Notes: generated by a model not told the origin, from the letters alone. Positions 1 through 10,232 are shown, counted from the first letter of the stretch. The stretch is 34,943 nt of DNA from Dysgonamonadaceae bacterium (GCA_031272205.1 JAISUH010000058.1:1-34943), one strand, 5' to 3'. Translations and numbers: made by a program.

Positions 1-1
1 C

Positions 2-118
2 GCGTCGGAATGGGAAACCAAAGCGCAAGACCTCGCCGGTCGTTTCATCAAGAACTTCGCAAAGTTCACCGGAAACGAAACAGGAAAAGCGCTGGTGGCT
101 GCGGGACCGAAGTTGTAA
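2..118 (+). CDS. pckA: Phosphoenolpyruvate carboxykinase (ATP), C-terminal fragment
   Basis: Only the last 38 codons lie in the window; the gene begins upstream of base 1. The frame reads [15 protein letters not shown] and ends [11 protein letters not shown] before a TAA at 116-118. The motif FIKNF followed by GKALVAAGP is the typical C-terminus of ATP-dependent PEP carboxykinase, which converts oxaloacetate and ATP to phosphoenolpyruvate, CO2 and ADP in the cytoplasm. In Bacteroidota this enzyme often runs in the carboxylating direction during fermentation to succinate. The catalytic P-loop lies outside the window, so activity cannot be judged. A strong terminator follows 55 bases after the stop. 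The identification rests on the short tail alone. Confidence 0.85.
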   Translation, partial: ASEWETKAQDLAGRFIKNFAKFTGNETGKALVAAGPKL

Positions 119-130
119 ATACATAACATT

Positions 131-163
131 AAACCTGTTAGGTTTTCAAAACCTAACAGGTTT
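131..163. repeat. Perfect 16-bp inverted repeat with 1-base centre
   Basis: The left arm AAACCTGTTAGGTTTT (131-146) and its exact reverse complement (148-163) are separated by a single C. It lies between the pckA stop and a separate stem-loop terminator. The arms are AT-rich and almost fully self-complementary, so a cruciform or mRNA hairpin is possible. From memory, similar AACCTGTTAGG palindromes occur between genes in Bacteroidales, which would make this a dispersed REP-like unit. No second copy was noticed in this window. Confidence 0.75.
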
Positions 164-172
164 TAAAAAACG

Positions 173-201
173 ACAGCCGAGAGAAATCTCGGCTGTTTTT
201 T
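173..201 (+). terminator. Rho-independent terminator after pckA
   Basis: A 10-bp stem ACAGCCGAGA / TCTCGGCTGT (173-182 and 187-196) closes on a GAAA tetraloop and is followed at once by five T residues. This is a textbook intrinsic terminator for pckA transcription. Confidence 0.9.
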
Positions 202-478
202 GTGCGTTGTAGAAAAAGTTTTTCCGCTGTGTTTGGTTATAAATTTAAGGATTACAGCCACTTTTGCAAAAATAAATCTTGGGATTTCAACTTGTAACTA
301 ATGTTTTTTCAACACTTGGTCGGGTTTTGCCTTCGAATTGGAACGATGTGCAAAGCGAAGTTGTTTGGACCGATTGGGTTGTATTTTAATTTTTGTGGGG
401 CTAAAGTAATACAGCGTAAAGTATTATCTTTATCTTTGTAGCTCAATAGGATCTCAATTTTTAAACGCATTATCACTT
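202..478. other. Intergenic region between pckA terminator and gmd
   Basis: No open reading frame, RNA gene or clear repeat is visible here. The sequence is AT-rich. The only recognisable signal is a TATCTTTG promoter element near its right end, upstream of gmd. Confidence 0.6.
431..438 (+). promoter_or_regulatory. Bacteroidota -7 element upstream of gmd
   Basis: TATCTTTG matches the Bacteroidota TAnnTTTG consensus and lies 40 bases before the gmd start. No TTTG -33 box is seen at the usual 19-21 base distance, so support comes from the -7 box and its position only. Confidence 0.55.
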
Positions 479-1555
479 ATGGGCAAAAAAGCTTTGATTA
501 CCGGGATCACCGGACAGGACGGTTCTTATTTGGCCGAATTTTTAATCGAGAAAGGATACGAAGTGCACGGCACATTGCGGCGTTCGTCCTCGTTCAATAC
601 CGGGCGCATCGAGCACCTCTATTTTGATGAATGGGTTCGCGACATGAAGCAGCAACGCACCATCAATTTGCATTATGGAGACATGACCGATTCCAGTTCG
701 CTTATCCGCATCATCCAAAGCATCCAGCCCGACGAAATCTATAATTTGGCGGCGCAAAGCCACGTGAAAGTAAGTTTCGACGTGCCGGAATACACGGCCG
801 AAGCCGATGCTGTCGGAACGCTCCGCTTGCTGGAAGCCGTTCGCATATTGGGTCTGGAGAAAAAAACAAAGATTTATCAGGCTTCTACCTCCGAGCTTTT
901 CGGATTGGTTCAGGAAGTACCGCAAAGTGAGACAACTCCTTTTTATCCGCGAAGTCCATACGGGGTTGCAAAACTGTACGGTTTTTGGATTACGAAAAAT
1001 TACCGCGAGTCCTACGGAATGTTTGCCGTGAACGGTATTCTGTTCAATCACGAAAGCGAACGGCGTGGCGAAACTTTCGTAACCCGCAAGATTACGTTAG
1101 CCGTGGCGCGAATCGTTCAGGGAATGCAGGACAAGTTGTACATGGGGAACCTCGATTCGCTGCGCGACTGGGGTTATGCCAAAGACTACGTGGAGTGTAT
1201 GTGGCTGATTCTCCAGCACGATACGCCTGAAGATTTTGTTATCGCTACGGGACAGATGCATTCGGTGCGCGAATTTTGTACGCTGGCCTTCGCCGAAGCG
1301 GGAATCCAACTCAAATGGGAAGGGAAAAGCCTTGATGAAAAGGGGATTGACGTTGCCACAGGGAAGGTTCTGGTGGAGGTTGATCCGAAATATTTCCGTC
1401 CGGCAGAGGTAGAACTGTTACTTGGCGACCCGACAAAAGCAAAAACATTATTGGGATGGAATCCCACCCGAACATCATTTGGAGAATTAGTCAAAAAAAT
1501 GGTGGAACATGATATGCGCTTTGTGAGAAAATTGAAACTGAGAGCCGAAAGCTAA
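479..1555 (+). CDS. gmd: GDP-mannose 4,6-dehydratase
   Basis: This 358-residue cytoplasmic enzyme converts GDP-D-mannose to GDP-4-keto-6-deoxy-D-mannose, the first step to GDP-L-fucose. The N-terminus carries the extended-SDR dinucleotide loop [11 protein letters not shown] (residues 8-18). The catalytic set is visible as STSELFG (T137, E139) and SPYGVAK, with Y161 and K165 forming YxxxK. Length is normal for Gmd. The second-step gene fcl follows 12 bases later on the same strand, so the two are almost certainly one operon. The ATG at 479 sits just before the Rossmann strand, where Gmd proteins normally start. The product probably feeds surface glycans; which ones cannot be told from this window. 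Confidence 0.97.
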   Translation: MGKKALITGITGQDGSYLAEFLIEKGYEVHGTLRRSSSFNTGRIEHLYFDEWVRDMKQQRTINLHYGDMTDSSSLIRIIQSIQPDEIYNLAAQSHVKVSFDVPEYTAEADAVGTLRLLEAVRILGLEKKTKIYQASTSELFGLVQEVPQSETTPFYPRSPYGVAKLYGFWITKNYRESYGMFAVNGILFNHESERRGETFVTRKITLAVARIVQGMQDKLYMGNLDSLRDWGYAKDYVECMWLILQHDTPEDFVIATGQMHSVREFCTLAFAEAGIQLKWEGKSLDEKGIDVATGKVLVEVDPKYFRPAEVELLLGDPTKAKTLLGWNPTRTSFGELVKKMVEHDMRFVRKLKLRAES

Positions 1556-1567
1556 AAACCCAAAAAG

Positions 1568-2635
1568 ATGGACAAAACAAGTAAAGTCTTTGTTGCCGGA
1601 CATCGAGGATTGGTGGGTTCGGCGATTTGGAAAAACCTGCAAGAGAAAGGTTATGCCAAGCTTATCGGCCGCAGGCACAACGAGCTCGATTTATTGGACG
1701 GAAGAGCTGTACAGCGCTTTTTTGACGAAGAGAAACCCGAATACGTTTTCCTTGCGGCGGCGCACGTGGGGGGCATTGCTGCCAACAATACCTACCGCGC
1801 CGATTTTATCTACAAAAATTTGCAAATCCAAAACAATGTCATCGGCGAAAGTTTTCGGCACGGCGTCAAAAAACTGCTTTTTCTCGGTAGCACCTGCATC
1901 TATCCGAAAAACGCCCCGCAGCCCATGTCCGAAGATTCGCTGCTCGCTTCGCCGCTCGAATATACCAATGAACCTTATGCCGTGGCAAAAATCGCCGGAT
2001 TGAAAATGTGCGAGAGTTTTAACATCCAATATGGGACCAATTACATCGCCGTGATGCCCACAAACCTTTACGGGCCGAACGACAATTTCGATTTGGAACG
2101 AAGCCACGTATTACCGGCAATGATCCGCAAAATCCATTTGGCGAAAGCGTTCATGGAGAACGATTGGACGGCCATCCGTAAAGACCTCGACGCCCGCCCG
2201 ATTGAACATGTGTCGGGGAAAAGCAGTCCGAAAGAAATAGCCTCAATGTTGGAGAAATACGGCATTTCTGCGGCGCAGCTCACCCTTTGGGGAACGGGAA
2301 AACCCTTGCGCGAATTTTTGTGGAGCGAGGAGATGGCCGATGCCTGCGTTTTCATCATGGAGAACGTGGATTTCTCCGATTTGACGAAAGAGAAAACCGA
2401 AATCAGAAATTGCCACATTAACATCGGGACGGGGAAAGAAATCAGCATTGCGGGGTTGGCGCAACTCATACAAAAGAGGGTAGGGTATGGGGGCAAGATT
2501 GTTTTCGACGCTTCGATGCCCGACGGGACGATGCGGAAACTGACCGACGTATCAAAGCTGAACGCCCTTGGCTGGCGGCATAAAATAGAGATTGAAGAAG
2601 GTGTAAACCGAATGTACAATTGGTATTTGGAGTGA
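1568..2635 (+). CDS. fcl: GDP-L-fucose synthase
   Basis: This 355-residue protein (also called WcaG) epimerises and reduces GDP-4-keto-6-deoxymannose to GDP-L-fucose with NADPH. It has the SDR loop GHRGLVGSAI (residues 11-20), the GSTCIYP segment containing S108 and C110, and NEPYAVAK with Y137 and K141 as the YxxxK pair. NLYGPNDNFD follows, as in the family. It is about 30 residues longer than the E. coli enzyme; the extra stretch lies around KDLDARPIEHVSGKSSPKE, between the substrate loop and LWGTGKP. From memory, longer forms are common in Bacteroidota. It is preceded by gmd at 12 bases and converges with the MltF-like gene, whose stop is 16 bases away. Confidence 0.96.
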   Translation: MDKTSKVFVAGHRGLVGSAIWKNLQEKGYAKLIGRRHNELDLLDGRAVQRFFDEEKPEYVFLAAAHVGGIAANNTYRADFIYKNLQIQNNVIGESFRHGVKKLLFLGSTCIYPKNAPQPMSEDSLLASPLEYTNEPYAVAKIAGLKMCESFNIQYGTNYIAVMPTNLYGPNDNFDLERSHVLPAMIRKIHLAKAFMENDWTAIRKDLDARPIEHVSGKSSPKEIASMLEKYGISAAQLTLWGTGKPLREFLWSEEMADACVFIMENVDFSDLTKEKTEIRNCHINIGTGKEISIAGLAQLIQKRVGYGGKIVFDASMPDGTMRKLTDVSKLNALGWRHKIEIEEGVNRMYNWYLE

Positions 2636-2651
2636 TTCTTTTTTGATTCCG

Positions 2652-4064
2652 TTATTCCTCTCTTTCCTTGTAAGCCGCCCAACATTCCATCACATTGTTC
2701 ACATAATTGACCGTCTCTTCCGCACGAAAATAGCCAAAACGACAAACTGTGTCGTCGTAGTACTTCTCAAGTCGTTTCAGTTCGAGGTATTTTTCCACGT
2801 TATCGGCCCAAACGTTGGCGTCGGCATGGTATTTTCTTGCCAATGCGCGGGCATCAAGGATATGCCCTATCCCTGCATTGTAGGACGCTAAAGCCATTTT
2901 TATGCGTTCGTTGATGTTTTCTATGGCAGAAAACGATCCGAGCAATTTTTTCAAGTATTTGGCTCCTGTGAAGATGTTTTTATCGGGGTTGAACATCTCG
3001 TCGCGTCCCAAGCCCAGCGATTCGGCGGTGGAAGGCATTATTCCCATCAATCCGCCGGCTCCTGTCCATGCTTCCCCGTCGGGGTCGAACGTCGATTCGA
3101 AAAAGGATATTGAGGCCAACAAGCGCCAATCGAGGTCGTATTTTTGAGCCGCTTGTTTGAATTGATCGTCGTAAGGAGATAACTGCCCCGGTTTTAAGCG
3201 GGACAGATAGGATGACTTTGGCGAAAAAGAGAAACCCTTCGCTTTTTCGAAATAGCGCTTCGATATCCGTCGGTAGTTGGGTGTGATGTTTTCCTGCGCG
3301 AACCACACATTTAACGAATCGGCAAGGATGGGCATGTCTTTCCGCACAGCCCAGGACGAGCGCTGGTCGAAACTCACGGGAAGCGAAATATCGATGTTTC
3401 GGAAATACGTCCGATTGATTTTCGCAATGTATTCGTCGGCAACCGTATAATGAATCGTCCCGTTCGACACCATCCGGATAAGATCTTCATCCACAATCGT
3501 ATCTTTTTCTACATCGCGGATGATAATTCCGCCTCCCAATTCGCGGTTCAAGTTTTTCAAGCGCTGGTCGTACTTCGTGTCGGATTTCACATAAACCTCC
3601 TTCCCTATCAGGTCGGGGACATCCTTTATCAGCGTATCTTTCAATCCTTTGCGTTGCACCAAAACCTGATGCGAAACCTGTGTCAAACCGCAGTAAATGA
3701 GCGAGTCTTTCAATGAATTTTCGATCGGCACATCGTAAGCAATCACATCGCCCTCGCCATTCAGCAACATATCAACAAGCACATTGGAATTGACCGCCGT
3801 TTTAATTTTTGGCGTTAAGCCGTGGCGGTCGCAAAAATCTTTTATCATGTCGTAATGGAAGCCCATCGGCTGGTCGCGATAGATAAAATAAGATATTGAA
3901 GTGTTGAGCGTCAGAATATTAAGCGTATCTTTTTCCACTATTTCGGGAAAATCATAGCGCCGGTGTTTTCTCATCGAAAAATCACAAGAAGAAACGACAA
4001 AAAGCAAGACGGGCAGGTAAAAACCGAGGAGGATCCGATAACTGCGATTCGATTTACTTTCCAT
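2652..4064 (-). CDS. mltF: MltF-like membrane-bound lytic murein transglycosylase (lipoprotein)
   Basis: The protein is about 470 residues. It begins with a lipoprotein signal ending in VVSSC (Cys27 from the ATG at 4064), so it should be lipid-anchored in the envelope. Residues of roughly 45-270 look like a solute-binding family 3 module (TLNTSISYFIYRDQPMGF and following). Residues of roughly 300-440 form an SLT/GH23 lysozyme-like domain with ISFFESTFDP, where the Glu is the expected catalytic acid, then GGLMGIMPST and ALASYNAGIGH. MltF enzymes cleave peptidoglycan to 1,6-anhydro-muropeptides. A GTG nine bases upstream (4073) also opens the frame, but the ATG at 4064 is preferred. The gene diverges from the HhH protein at 4250 and converges with fcl. 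Confidence 0.93.
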   Translation of the reverse strand: MESKSNRSYRILLGFYLPVLLFVVSSCDFSMRKHRRYDFPEIVEKDTLNILTLNTSISYFIYRDQPMGFHYDMIKDFCDRHGLTPKIKTAVNSNVLVDMLLNGEGDVIAYDVPIENSLKDSLIYCGLTQVSHQVLVQRKGLKDTLIKDVPDLIGKEVYVKSDTKYDQRLKNLNRELGGGIIIRDVEKDTIVDEDLIRMVSNGTIHYTVADEYIAKINRTYFRNIDISLPVSFDQRSSWAVRKDMPILADSLNVWFAQENITPNYRRISKRYFEKAKGFSFSPKSSYLSRLKPGQLSPYDDQFKQAAQKYDLDWRLLASISFFESTFDPDGEAWTGAGGLMGIMPSTAESLGLGRDEMFNPDKNIFTGAKYLKKLLGSFSAIENINERIKMALASYNAGIGHILDARALARKYHADANVWADNVEKYLELKRLEKYYDDTVCRFGYFRAEETVNYVNNVMECWAAYKEREE

Positions 4065-4095
4065 AGAAATCACGGATTCTGGGTTGAACGAGATG

Positions 4096-4103
4096 CAAAC
4101 TTA
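4096..4103 (-). promoter_or_regulatory. -7 element for the MltF-like gene
   Basis: The minus strand reads TAAGTTTG, matching TAnnTTTG, 31 bases before the ATG at 4064. A weak TTGG lies about 22 bases further upstream. It is divergent from the promoter of the HhH gene. Confidence 0.5.
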
Positions 4104-4191
4104 CCGATTTTTTCCGATTTAAAACCAATAAGTGAAAGAAAAAGTGCAGGACACTTCTTCCGAAAAATTCGACAGAAAATATAACTGTTTG

Positions 4192-4223
4192 TTTGTCAAT
4201 TAGAAATATTTCTTTTATTTTTG
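4192..4223 (+). promoter_or_regulatory. Bacteroidota promoter (-33 TTTG and -7 TATTTTTG)
   Basis: TTTG at 4192-4195 and TATTTTTG at 4216-4223 are separated by 20 bases, fitting the Bacteroidota sigma-ABfr promoter pattern. The start codon of the HhH protein lies 27 bases downstream of the -7 box. Confidence 0.75.
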
Positions 4224-4249
4224 CGGAATAACCCTTATCCAAAGCCATT

Positions 4250-6292
4250 ATGAAACGTAGATTTTTGATACTATTGCTGTTTTGTTTTTGTGGACGTCTT
4301 CTTCTGACTGCCCAGAGCGACTGGCGGACCTATCTCGAACAACTTGCCGAGGATGATTTGGACGAAACGACCATCGAAAACATGTATGAAGAATTGCTTC
4401 AATTTGAATCCAACCCGATGAATTTGAATACTGTAACGCGGGAACAATTGGAGCGGTTTCCCTTGTTGTCGCTCGAAGATGCGGCCCATATTTCGGATTT
4501 TTTGCAGAAAAACCGCCCTGTTTATACCGTTTACGAACTGCGTAACGTTCCCCGCCTCGAATATTCCACGATAGAATTGGTTCTCCCCTTTTTTTACGTG
4601 GGGGAGGGTGAAAAACCCAAACAGCCCGGCCTGAAAGAGATGCTGAAATACGGACGCAACGATTTGCAGTTCCGATTCGACAAAACCCTCACGAAACGAG
4701 CCGGATACGGAGAATTTTCCGACAGTATCATAGCCAAATATCCCAACCGAAAATACCGCGGCGAGGATTTTTACACTTCACTTCGATACGCATTCGCATA
4801 CCGCGACAAAATTCAATTCGGATTAACGGCCGAGAAAGATGCGGGCGAAGCGTTTTTCCAAAAAGATTACGCCAAGGGCTACGACCACTATGGGTTTCAC
4901 CTTATCCTGCGTGATTTCGGCAAACTGAAAACGCTGGCTGTCGGCGATTACCGCCTTTCCTTTGGGCAGGGCTTGATTCTCAATAACGATTTTTTCGCTT
5001 CGAAAAGCTGGGGGACAGAGAACCTGATCCGCCGCACGCAAGTTCCCAAGCGGCATTTTTCAACGGCCGAGAACGGTTTTTTCAGGGGAGCGGCCGGGCT
5101 TGTATCGCTGAATGATTTTGCCCTAACGCTGTTCTACTCCAATAAAAAAATCGACGCCAATCTGTCGGATAACGGCGACATCACTTCCTTCAAAACCGAC
5201 GGTTACCACCGCACGCCGCTCGAAATGGAGAAGAAGCACAACACGCGCGAACAGGTGATGGGAGCCAACGTCAATTATCGCAAAAACCGTTTGCAGATTG
5301 GCTTTAGCGGCGTTTATAACAACTACGACCGAATGTACAATCCCACGTTGCGCAACTACAATCGGTATTGGCTCCGCGATTCGGCCAACGCCAACGCCAG
5401 CGTCGATTATTCGTACCGCTTTTCCAAAGTAACGGTGGCGGGGGAGACGGCCATTGCCAAAAACGGCGCTGTCGCCACGCTAAACGCCGTTTATTATTTT
5501 CCTTCGCAATCGCTCTCGTTTACGGCGCTGTACCGCAATTACCCGATTTCTTATAACGCGCTTTACGCCAGGGCTTTTTCGGAAAACAGCAGCCTGCAAA
5601 ACGAAAACGGGTTTTACCTTGGCAGTACGTTTCGCCCTTTCAGAAAAATGGCTGTTACCACGTATATCGATTATGTGCGCTTCCCGTGGCTGAAATACGG
5701 CATAGATACGCCGTCGCGAGCCATCGATTATTATTTCCTGACGACTTATTCTTTTTCCCGATCTTCTTTTTTCGAAGCGCGGTATAAATTCAAGCAGAAA
5801 GAGAAAAACACCGCGTATCCCGACGATAAATCGTCCTCGGTTTTGCCCTACGATACGCACAAAATCCGACTCCGGTATTCCAACTCCCTTGCGAACGGAT
5901 GGAGTTTCCGCACAACGGCCGACGCTGCATGTTACAAAGAGAAGCATTTCTCGAAAGAATCGGGCTATATGCTTTCGCAAAACGTCAGTTACCGCGGCGA
6001 CGCGAAATGGAACGGCGATTTTTTCGCCGGATATTTCAGTGCCGAAACCTACGATGTTCGCCTCTACTCTTACGAGCGTAACATATTGAGTACCTTTTAC
6101 ATGCCATCGTTCTACGGAGAAGGAATCCGCATTGCTCTTTCCCTGAAATATTTGATAACACCCCGCCTGTCAGTCTCGGTCAAAAGCGGCTATACACGCT
6201 ATTTCGACCGAGACGTCATCAGCTCAGGGACGGAACAAATCGACGGGAACAGCCGCCTCGACATCTATACCTATTTGCGCTGGCGCTTTTGA
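4250..6292 (+). CDS. Secreted helix-hairpin-helix protein, probable outer-membrane beta-barrel
   Basis: This 680-residue protein has a signal peptide with a hydrophobic core FLILLLFCFC and probable cleavage near TAQ (residue 21). Residues 57-115 resemble a ComEA-type helix-hairpin-helix pair: NPMNLNTVTREQLERF, then a second copy around VYTVYELRNVPRLEYST. The remaining 550 residues are rich in Tyr, Arg, Asn and alternating polar/hydrophobic stretches such as YDHYGFHLILRDF and RLDIYTYLRWRF. The protein ends in an aromatic Phe, as many outer-membrane barrels do. Similar HhH proteins occur across Bacteroidota, but I know of no established function. An HhH usually binds DNA in ComEA, but here it could simply be a periplasmic plug or protein contact. 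No partner gene is adjacent. Confidence 0.82.
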   Translation: MKRRFLILLLFCFCGRLLLTAQSDWRTYLEQLAEDDLDETTIENMYEELLQFESNPMNLNTVTREQLERFPLLSLEDAAHISDFLQKNRPVYTVYELRNVPRLEYSTIELVLPFFYVGEGEKPKQPGLKEMLKYGRNDLQFRFDKTLTKRAGYGEFSDSIIAKYPNRKYRGEDFYTSLRYAFAYRDKIQFGLTAEKDAGEAFFQKDYAKGYDHYGFHLILRDFGKLKTLAVGDYRLSFGQGLILNNDFFASKSWGTENLIRRTQVPKRHFSTAENGFFRGAAGLVSLNDFALTLFYSNKKIDANLSDNGDITSFKTDGYHRTPLEMEKKHNTREQVMGANVNYRKNRLQIGFSGVYNNYDRMYNPTLRNYNRYWLRDSANANASVDYSYRFSKVTVAGETAIAKNGAVATLNAVYYFPSQSLSFTALYRNYPISYNALYARAFSENSSLQNENGFYLGSTFRPFRKMAVTTYIDYVRFPWLKYGIDTPSRAIDYYFLTTYSFSRSSFFEARYKFKQKEKNTAYPDDKSSSVLPYDTHKIRLRYSNSLANGWSFRTTADAACYKEKHFSKESGYMLSQNVSYRGDAKWNGDFFAGYFSAETYDVRLYSYERNILSTFYMPSFYGEGIRIALSLKYLITPRLSVSVKSGYTRYFDRDVISSGTEQIDGNSRLDIYTYLRWRF

Positions 6293-6349
6293 AGGAAAAA
6301 CGTGTAAACGATAATCTGCCGATGATTCGGATATAAACCTTACTCAGGC

Positions 6350-6829
6350 TCAAAGGCAAACCCCCAGATTTATCCCGGTATAAACCTTTGTTCCCGATCC
6401 GGGAATGATGTTTGTGGATGAAACTATTCCGGAATAAAGCAAATTTTTTATAAGGTAGAAATCGATGTCTATCGCAATATTGAAAACCATTTTTTTGATG
6501 CCTTCGGCGTAGCCTGCTCCCCCCGACGGTTTCAGAATGACAAAATCGTTTTCCTTCGAGATGGGTGTCTTCACTGTCCCATAGATGAAATAGTTGTTAT
6601 CCCGTTGCGCGACATCTCCTTCCTCAAATGCGCCTTTTATCCCGATTCCCACGGCTTTTCCGAAATAATATTCCCCGTAAACCAAAAATTCGCGGTTGTT
6701 TTTTTGATTTTCGGGATAGAGCGAACTCAGGCCGAGAACTATTTTTTTAGACGAATTTTCCTGCGGAAACACAGATCCGAAGGCAATGGAAAGAAAGAAA
6801 AAACTTACGATAATTTTTTTGAGTGTCAT
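6350..6829 (-). CDS. Small exported hypothetical protein
   Basis: This 159-residue protein has a clear signal peptide (KKIIVSFFFLSIAFGSVFPQ, cleavage probably before or after Gln near residue 23). The mature part alternates hydrophobic and polar residues with glycine-rich turns (YGEYYFGKAVGIGIKG, FVILKPSGGAGYAEG) and ends YTGINLGVCL. This pattern suggests a small beta-barrel or beta-sandwich of the outer membrane or periplasm. I do not recognise the family. It converges with the HhH gene, leaving 57 bases between the stops. No TAnnTTTG promoter was found upstream, and its 5' side faces an unusual AT-rich non-coding stretch. The signal peptide makes it a likely real gene. Confidence 0.7.
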   Translation of the reverse strand: MTLKKIIVSFFFLSIAFGSVFPQENSSKKIVLGLSSLYPENQKNNREFLVYGEYYFGKAVGIGIKGAFEEGDVAQRDNNYFIYGTVKTPISKENDFVILKPSGGAGYAEGIKKMVFNIAIDIDFYLIKNLLYSGIVSSTNIIPGSGTKVYTGINLGVCL

Positions 6830-7179
6830 TGTTTATTGTAGTTTTTTTACTCAACATAATTATACAAAAAAACAATTGTTGAATGCATTTTTGTTGCAAA
6901 TTTTGACATAAGGAAAAACTATTTTTCCCACTTTTTGACACAAAATTTGCGATTTAAGCGAAAAATTTGCGCAATCGAGTCGCAAGTCTTTCAAATTTTG
7001 CGAAATGAGAAAGTGCCTTTTTCAAATTGTGTCATTTTTTGCAATTTTACGCCAAGCACAAAAATATTCCTCAAAAGCGGCATTTACCTTATTTCATAGA
7101 CAAAAAAATTGTTTTTTTGCGCTCTGTTTTCACGCTCTTTACATCAGAGAGGATGCCCCCCGGCAAAAAATCAAATAAA
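6830..7179. other. AT-rich non-coding region with iterated CAAATTTTG-like motifs
   Basis: About 350 bases with no credible gene separate two divergent genes. Short related words recur: GCAAATTTTGACA near 6896, ACAAAATTTGCG near 6941, AAAATTTGCGC near 6963, CAAATTTTGCG near 6992 and CAAATTGTGTCA at 7023. TGACACAAAATTTG (6936-6949) and CAAATTGTGTCA (7023-7034) form an imperfect inverted repeat around a loop of about 73 bases. The region could hold operators or be decayed sequence; nothing identifies a protein or RNA family. Confidence 0.5.
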
Positions 7180-7212
7180 TTTGTTTTTTGCTCTCGACTT
7201 TCACTATCTTTG
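7180..7212 (+). promoter_or_regulatory. Bacteroidota promoter for the ABC-F gene
   Basis: TTTG at 7180-7183 and TATCTTTG at 7205-7212 are separated by 21 bases, matching the -33/-7 pattern. The start codon of the ABC-F gene is 41 bases downstream of the -7 box. Confidence 0.75.
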
Positions 7213-7252
7213 CATCCAAAACGAAAAGCCGCAAGGCACACCCGATTTATAA

Positions 7253-9109
<1,857 letters not shown>

Positions 9110-9168
9110 TGAAATGTTATTGGCGAATGCAAATATGTATGTAGCTGATTTTAAATAAAAAAACGCAA

Positions 9169-10134
9169 ATGGAAATCACCGTAAACGCCGCTCTTCGAAG
9201 GTGGAAAACGACGTTTTTCACCATGGAAAAACTGACCATAGTCTATGCGCTTGTCAGCGGGCTGATTGTCGTCGGCTTGTGGCGACAGCTCGACGACCCG
9301 ATGCGGCAAATTCTTGCCCGAATCATCATTGTGGGAATCATCATTGTGTTGAGTTTTTCGGACAAACTGTTTCGTAACAAAAAATTCTCCGGATTTATCC
9401 GCGTCTGTTTTCAATTGTCGCTTTTATCATATTGGTATCCGGATACGTATGAATTGAATAAGTTTTTCCCGAATCTCGATTCTTTGTTTGCTTCCCTTGA
9501 GCAAAGCGTTTTCGGATTTCAACCTGCATTGGATTTCGCTCCGCGTTTCCCGTCGTTATGGATAAGCGAGGCTTTCCATCTCGGCTATTTTTCGTATTAT
9601 CCGATTATTTGTCTTGTTACGTCGTATTGCTACTTTTTCCGTCCAAACGATTTTAAGCGCTTTTCAATGCTTTTGCTCGGTTCTTTTTTTGTTTACTACC
9701 TGATTTACATTTTTCTGCCCGTCGCCGGTCCGCAGTTTTATTTTTATGCCATCGGCATGAAGAACGTGCAGGCTGCCAATTTTCCCGCGATAGGCGATTA
9801 TTTCCGGTATCATCGGGAATTGCTGCCGAATTTCCATCAAACCGACGGCTTTTTTTACCGCTTGGTGGAAATGTCGCAAAAAGCGGGCGAGCGGCCGACG
9901 GCCGCTTTCCCCAGTTCGCACGTGGGGATATCGACGGTGTTGACGCTTTGGCTGTTACGGAACAACCTGAAATGGGGATTTCTCCTCATCCCGTTCTATG
10001 TGTTGCTTTGCGGGGCAACCGTTTACATTCAGGCTCATTATGCGATTGATGTGCTGGCCGGATGGATAACGGGCTTTCTTTTTTTCGGGCTGTTTTATAT
10101 TCTTCCGTTAAAAAAGGCAAAAATCAATAGTTGA
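9169..10134 (+). CDS. PAP2-family membrane phosphatase/transferase (PAP2_3, Aur1/Ipt-like)
   Basis: This 321-residue integral membrane protein has about six to eight hydrophobic segments. The PAP2 active-site pieces are KAGERPTAAFPSSH, holding PSSH, and AHYAIDVLAG, with His and Asp spaced HxxxD. The third motif lacks the usual SR pair and looks more like the HYxxD form of the inositolphosphotransferase (Aur1/Ipt) branch. Members dephosphorylate lipid phosphates or transfer phospho-head groups on the outer face of the inner membrane. Some Bacteroidales make inositol sphingolipids, so a lipid head-group role is possible but not shown. It follows the ABC-F gene by 59 bases and may be cotranscribed. 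The first 13 residues are not hydrophobic, so the exact start is less certain. Confidence 0.85.
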   Translation: MEITVNAALRRWKTTFFTMEKLTIVYALVSGLIVVGLWRQLDDPMRQILARIIIVGIIIVLSFSDKLFRNKKFSGFIRVCFQLSLLSYWYPDTYELNKFFPNLDSLFASLEQSVFGFQPALDFAPRFPSLWISEAFHLGYFSYYPIICLVTSYCYFFRPNDFKRFSMLLLGSFFVYYLIYIFLPVAGPQFYFYAIGMKNVQAANFPAIGDYFRYHRELLPNFHQTDGFFYRLVEMSQKAGERPTAAFPSSHVGISTVLTLWLLRNNLKWGFLLIPFYVLLCGATVYIQAHYAIDVLAGWITGFLFFGLFYILPLKKAKINS

Positions 10135-10175
10135 AAAGATGAAAACGATGATAATGAGGTCTTTGCCACAAAGAA

Positions 10176-10232
10176 GCAGAGACAATATATAACACCGTGT
10201 TTTTGTAGATACGGTGCGTATATTGTCTTTGC
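10176..10232. repeat. Long imperfect hairpin downstream of the PAP2 gene
   Basis: GCAGAGACAATATA (10176-10189) pairs with TATATTGTCTTTGC (10219-10232) over 14 bp with one G-T wobble. After a small internal loop, CACCGT (10193-10198) pairs with ACGGTG (10211-10216). There is no T-tract after the stem, so it is not a standard intrinsic terminator. It could be a small palindromic repeat or an mRNA 3' structure. Confidence 0.6.

Noticed and set aside
2068-2745. 225-codon open frame on the minus strand
   Set aside because: It overlaps fcl and the 3' end of the MltF-like gene, both well supported.
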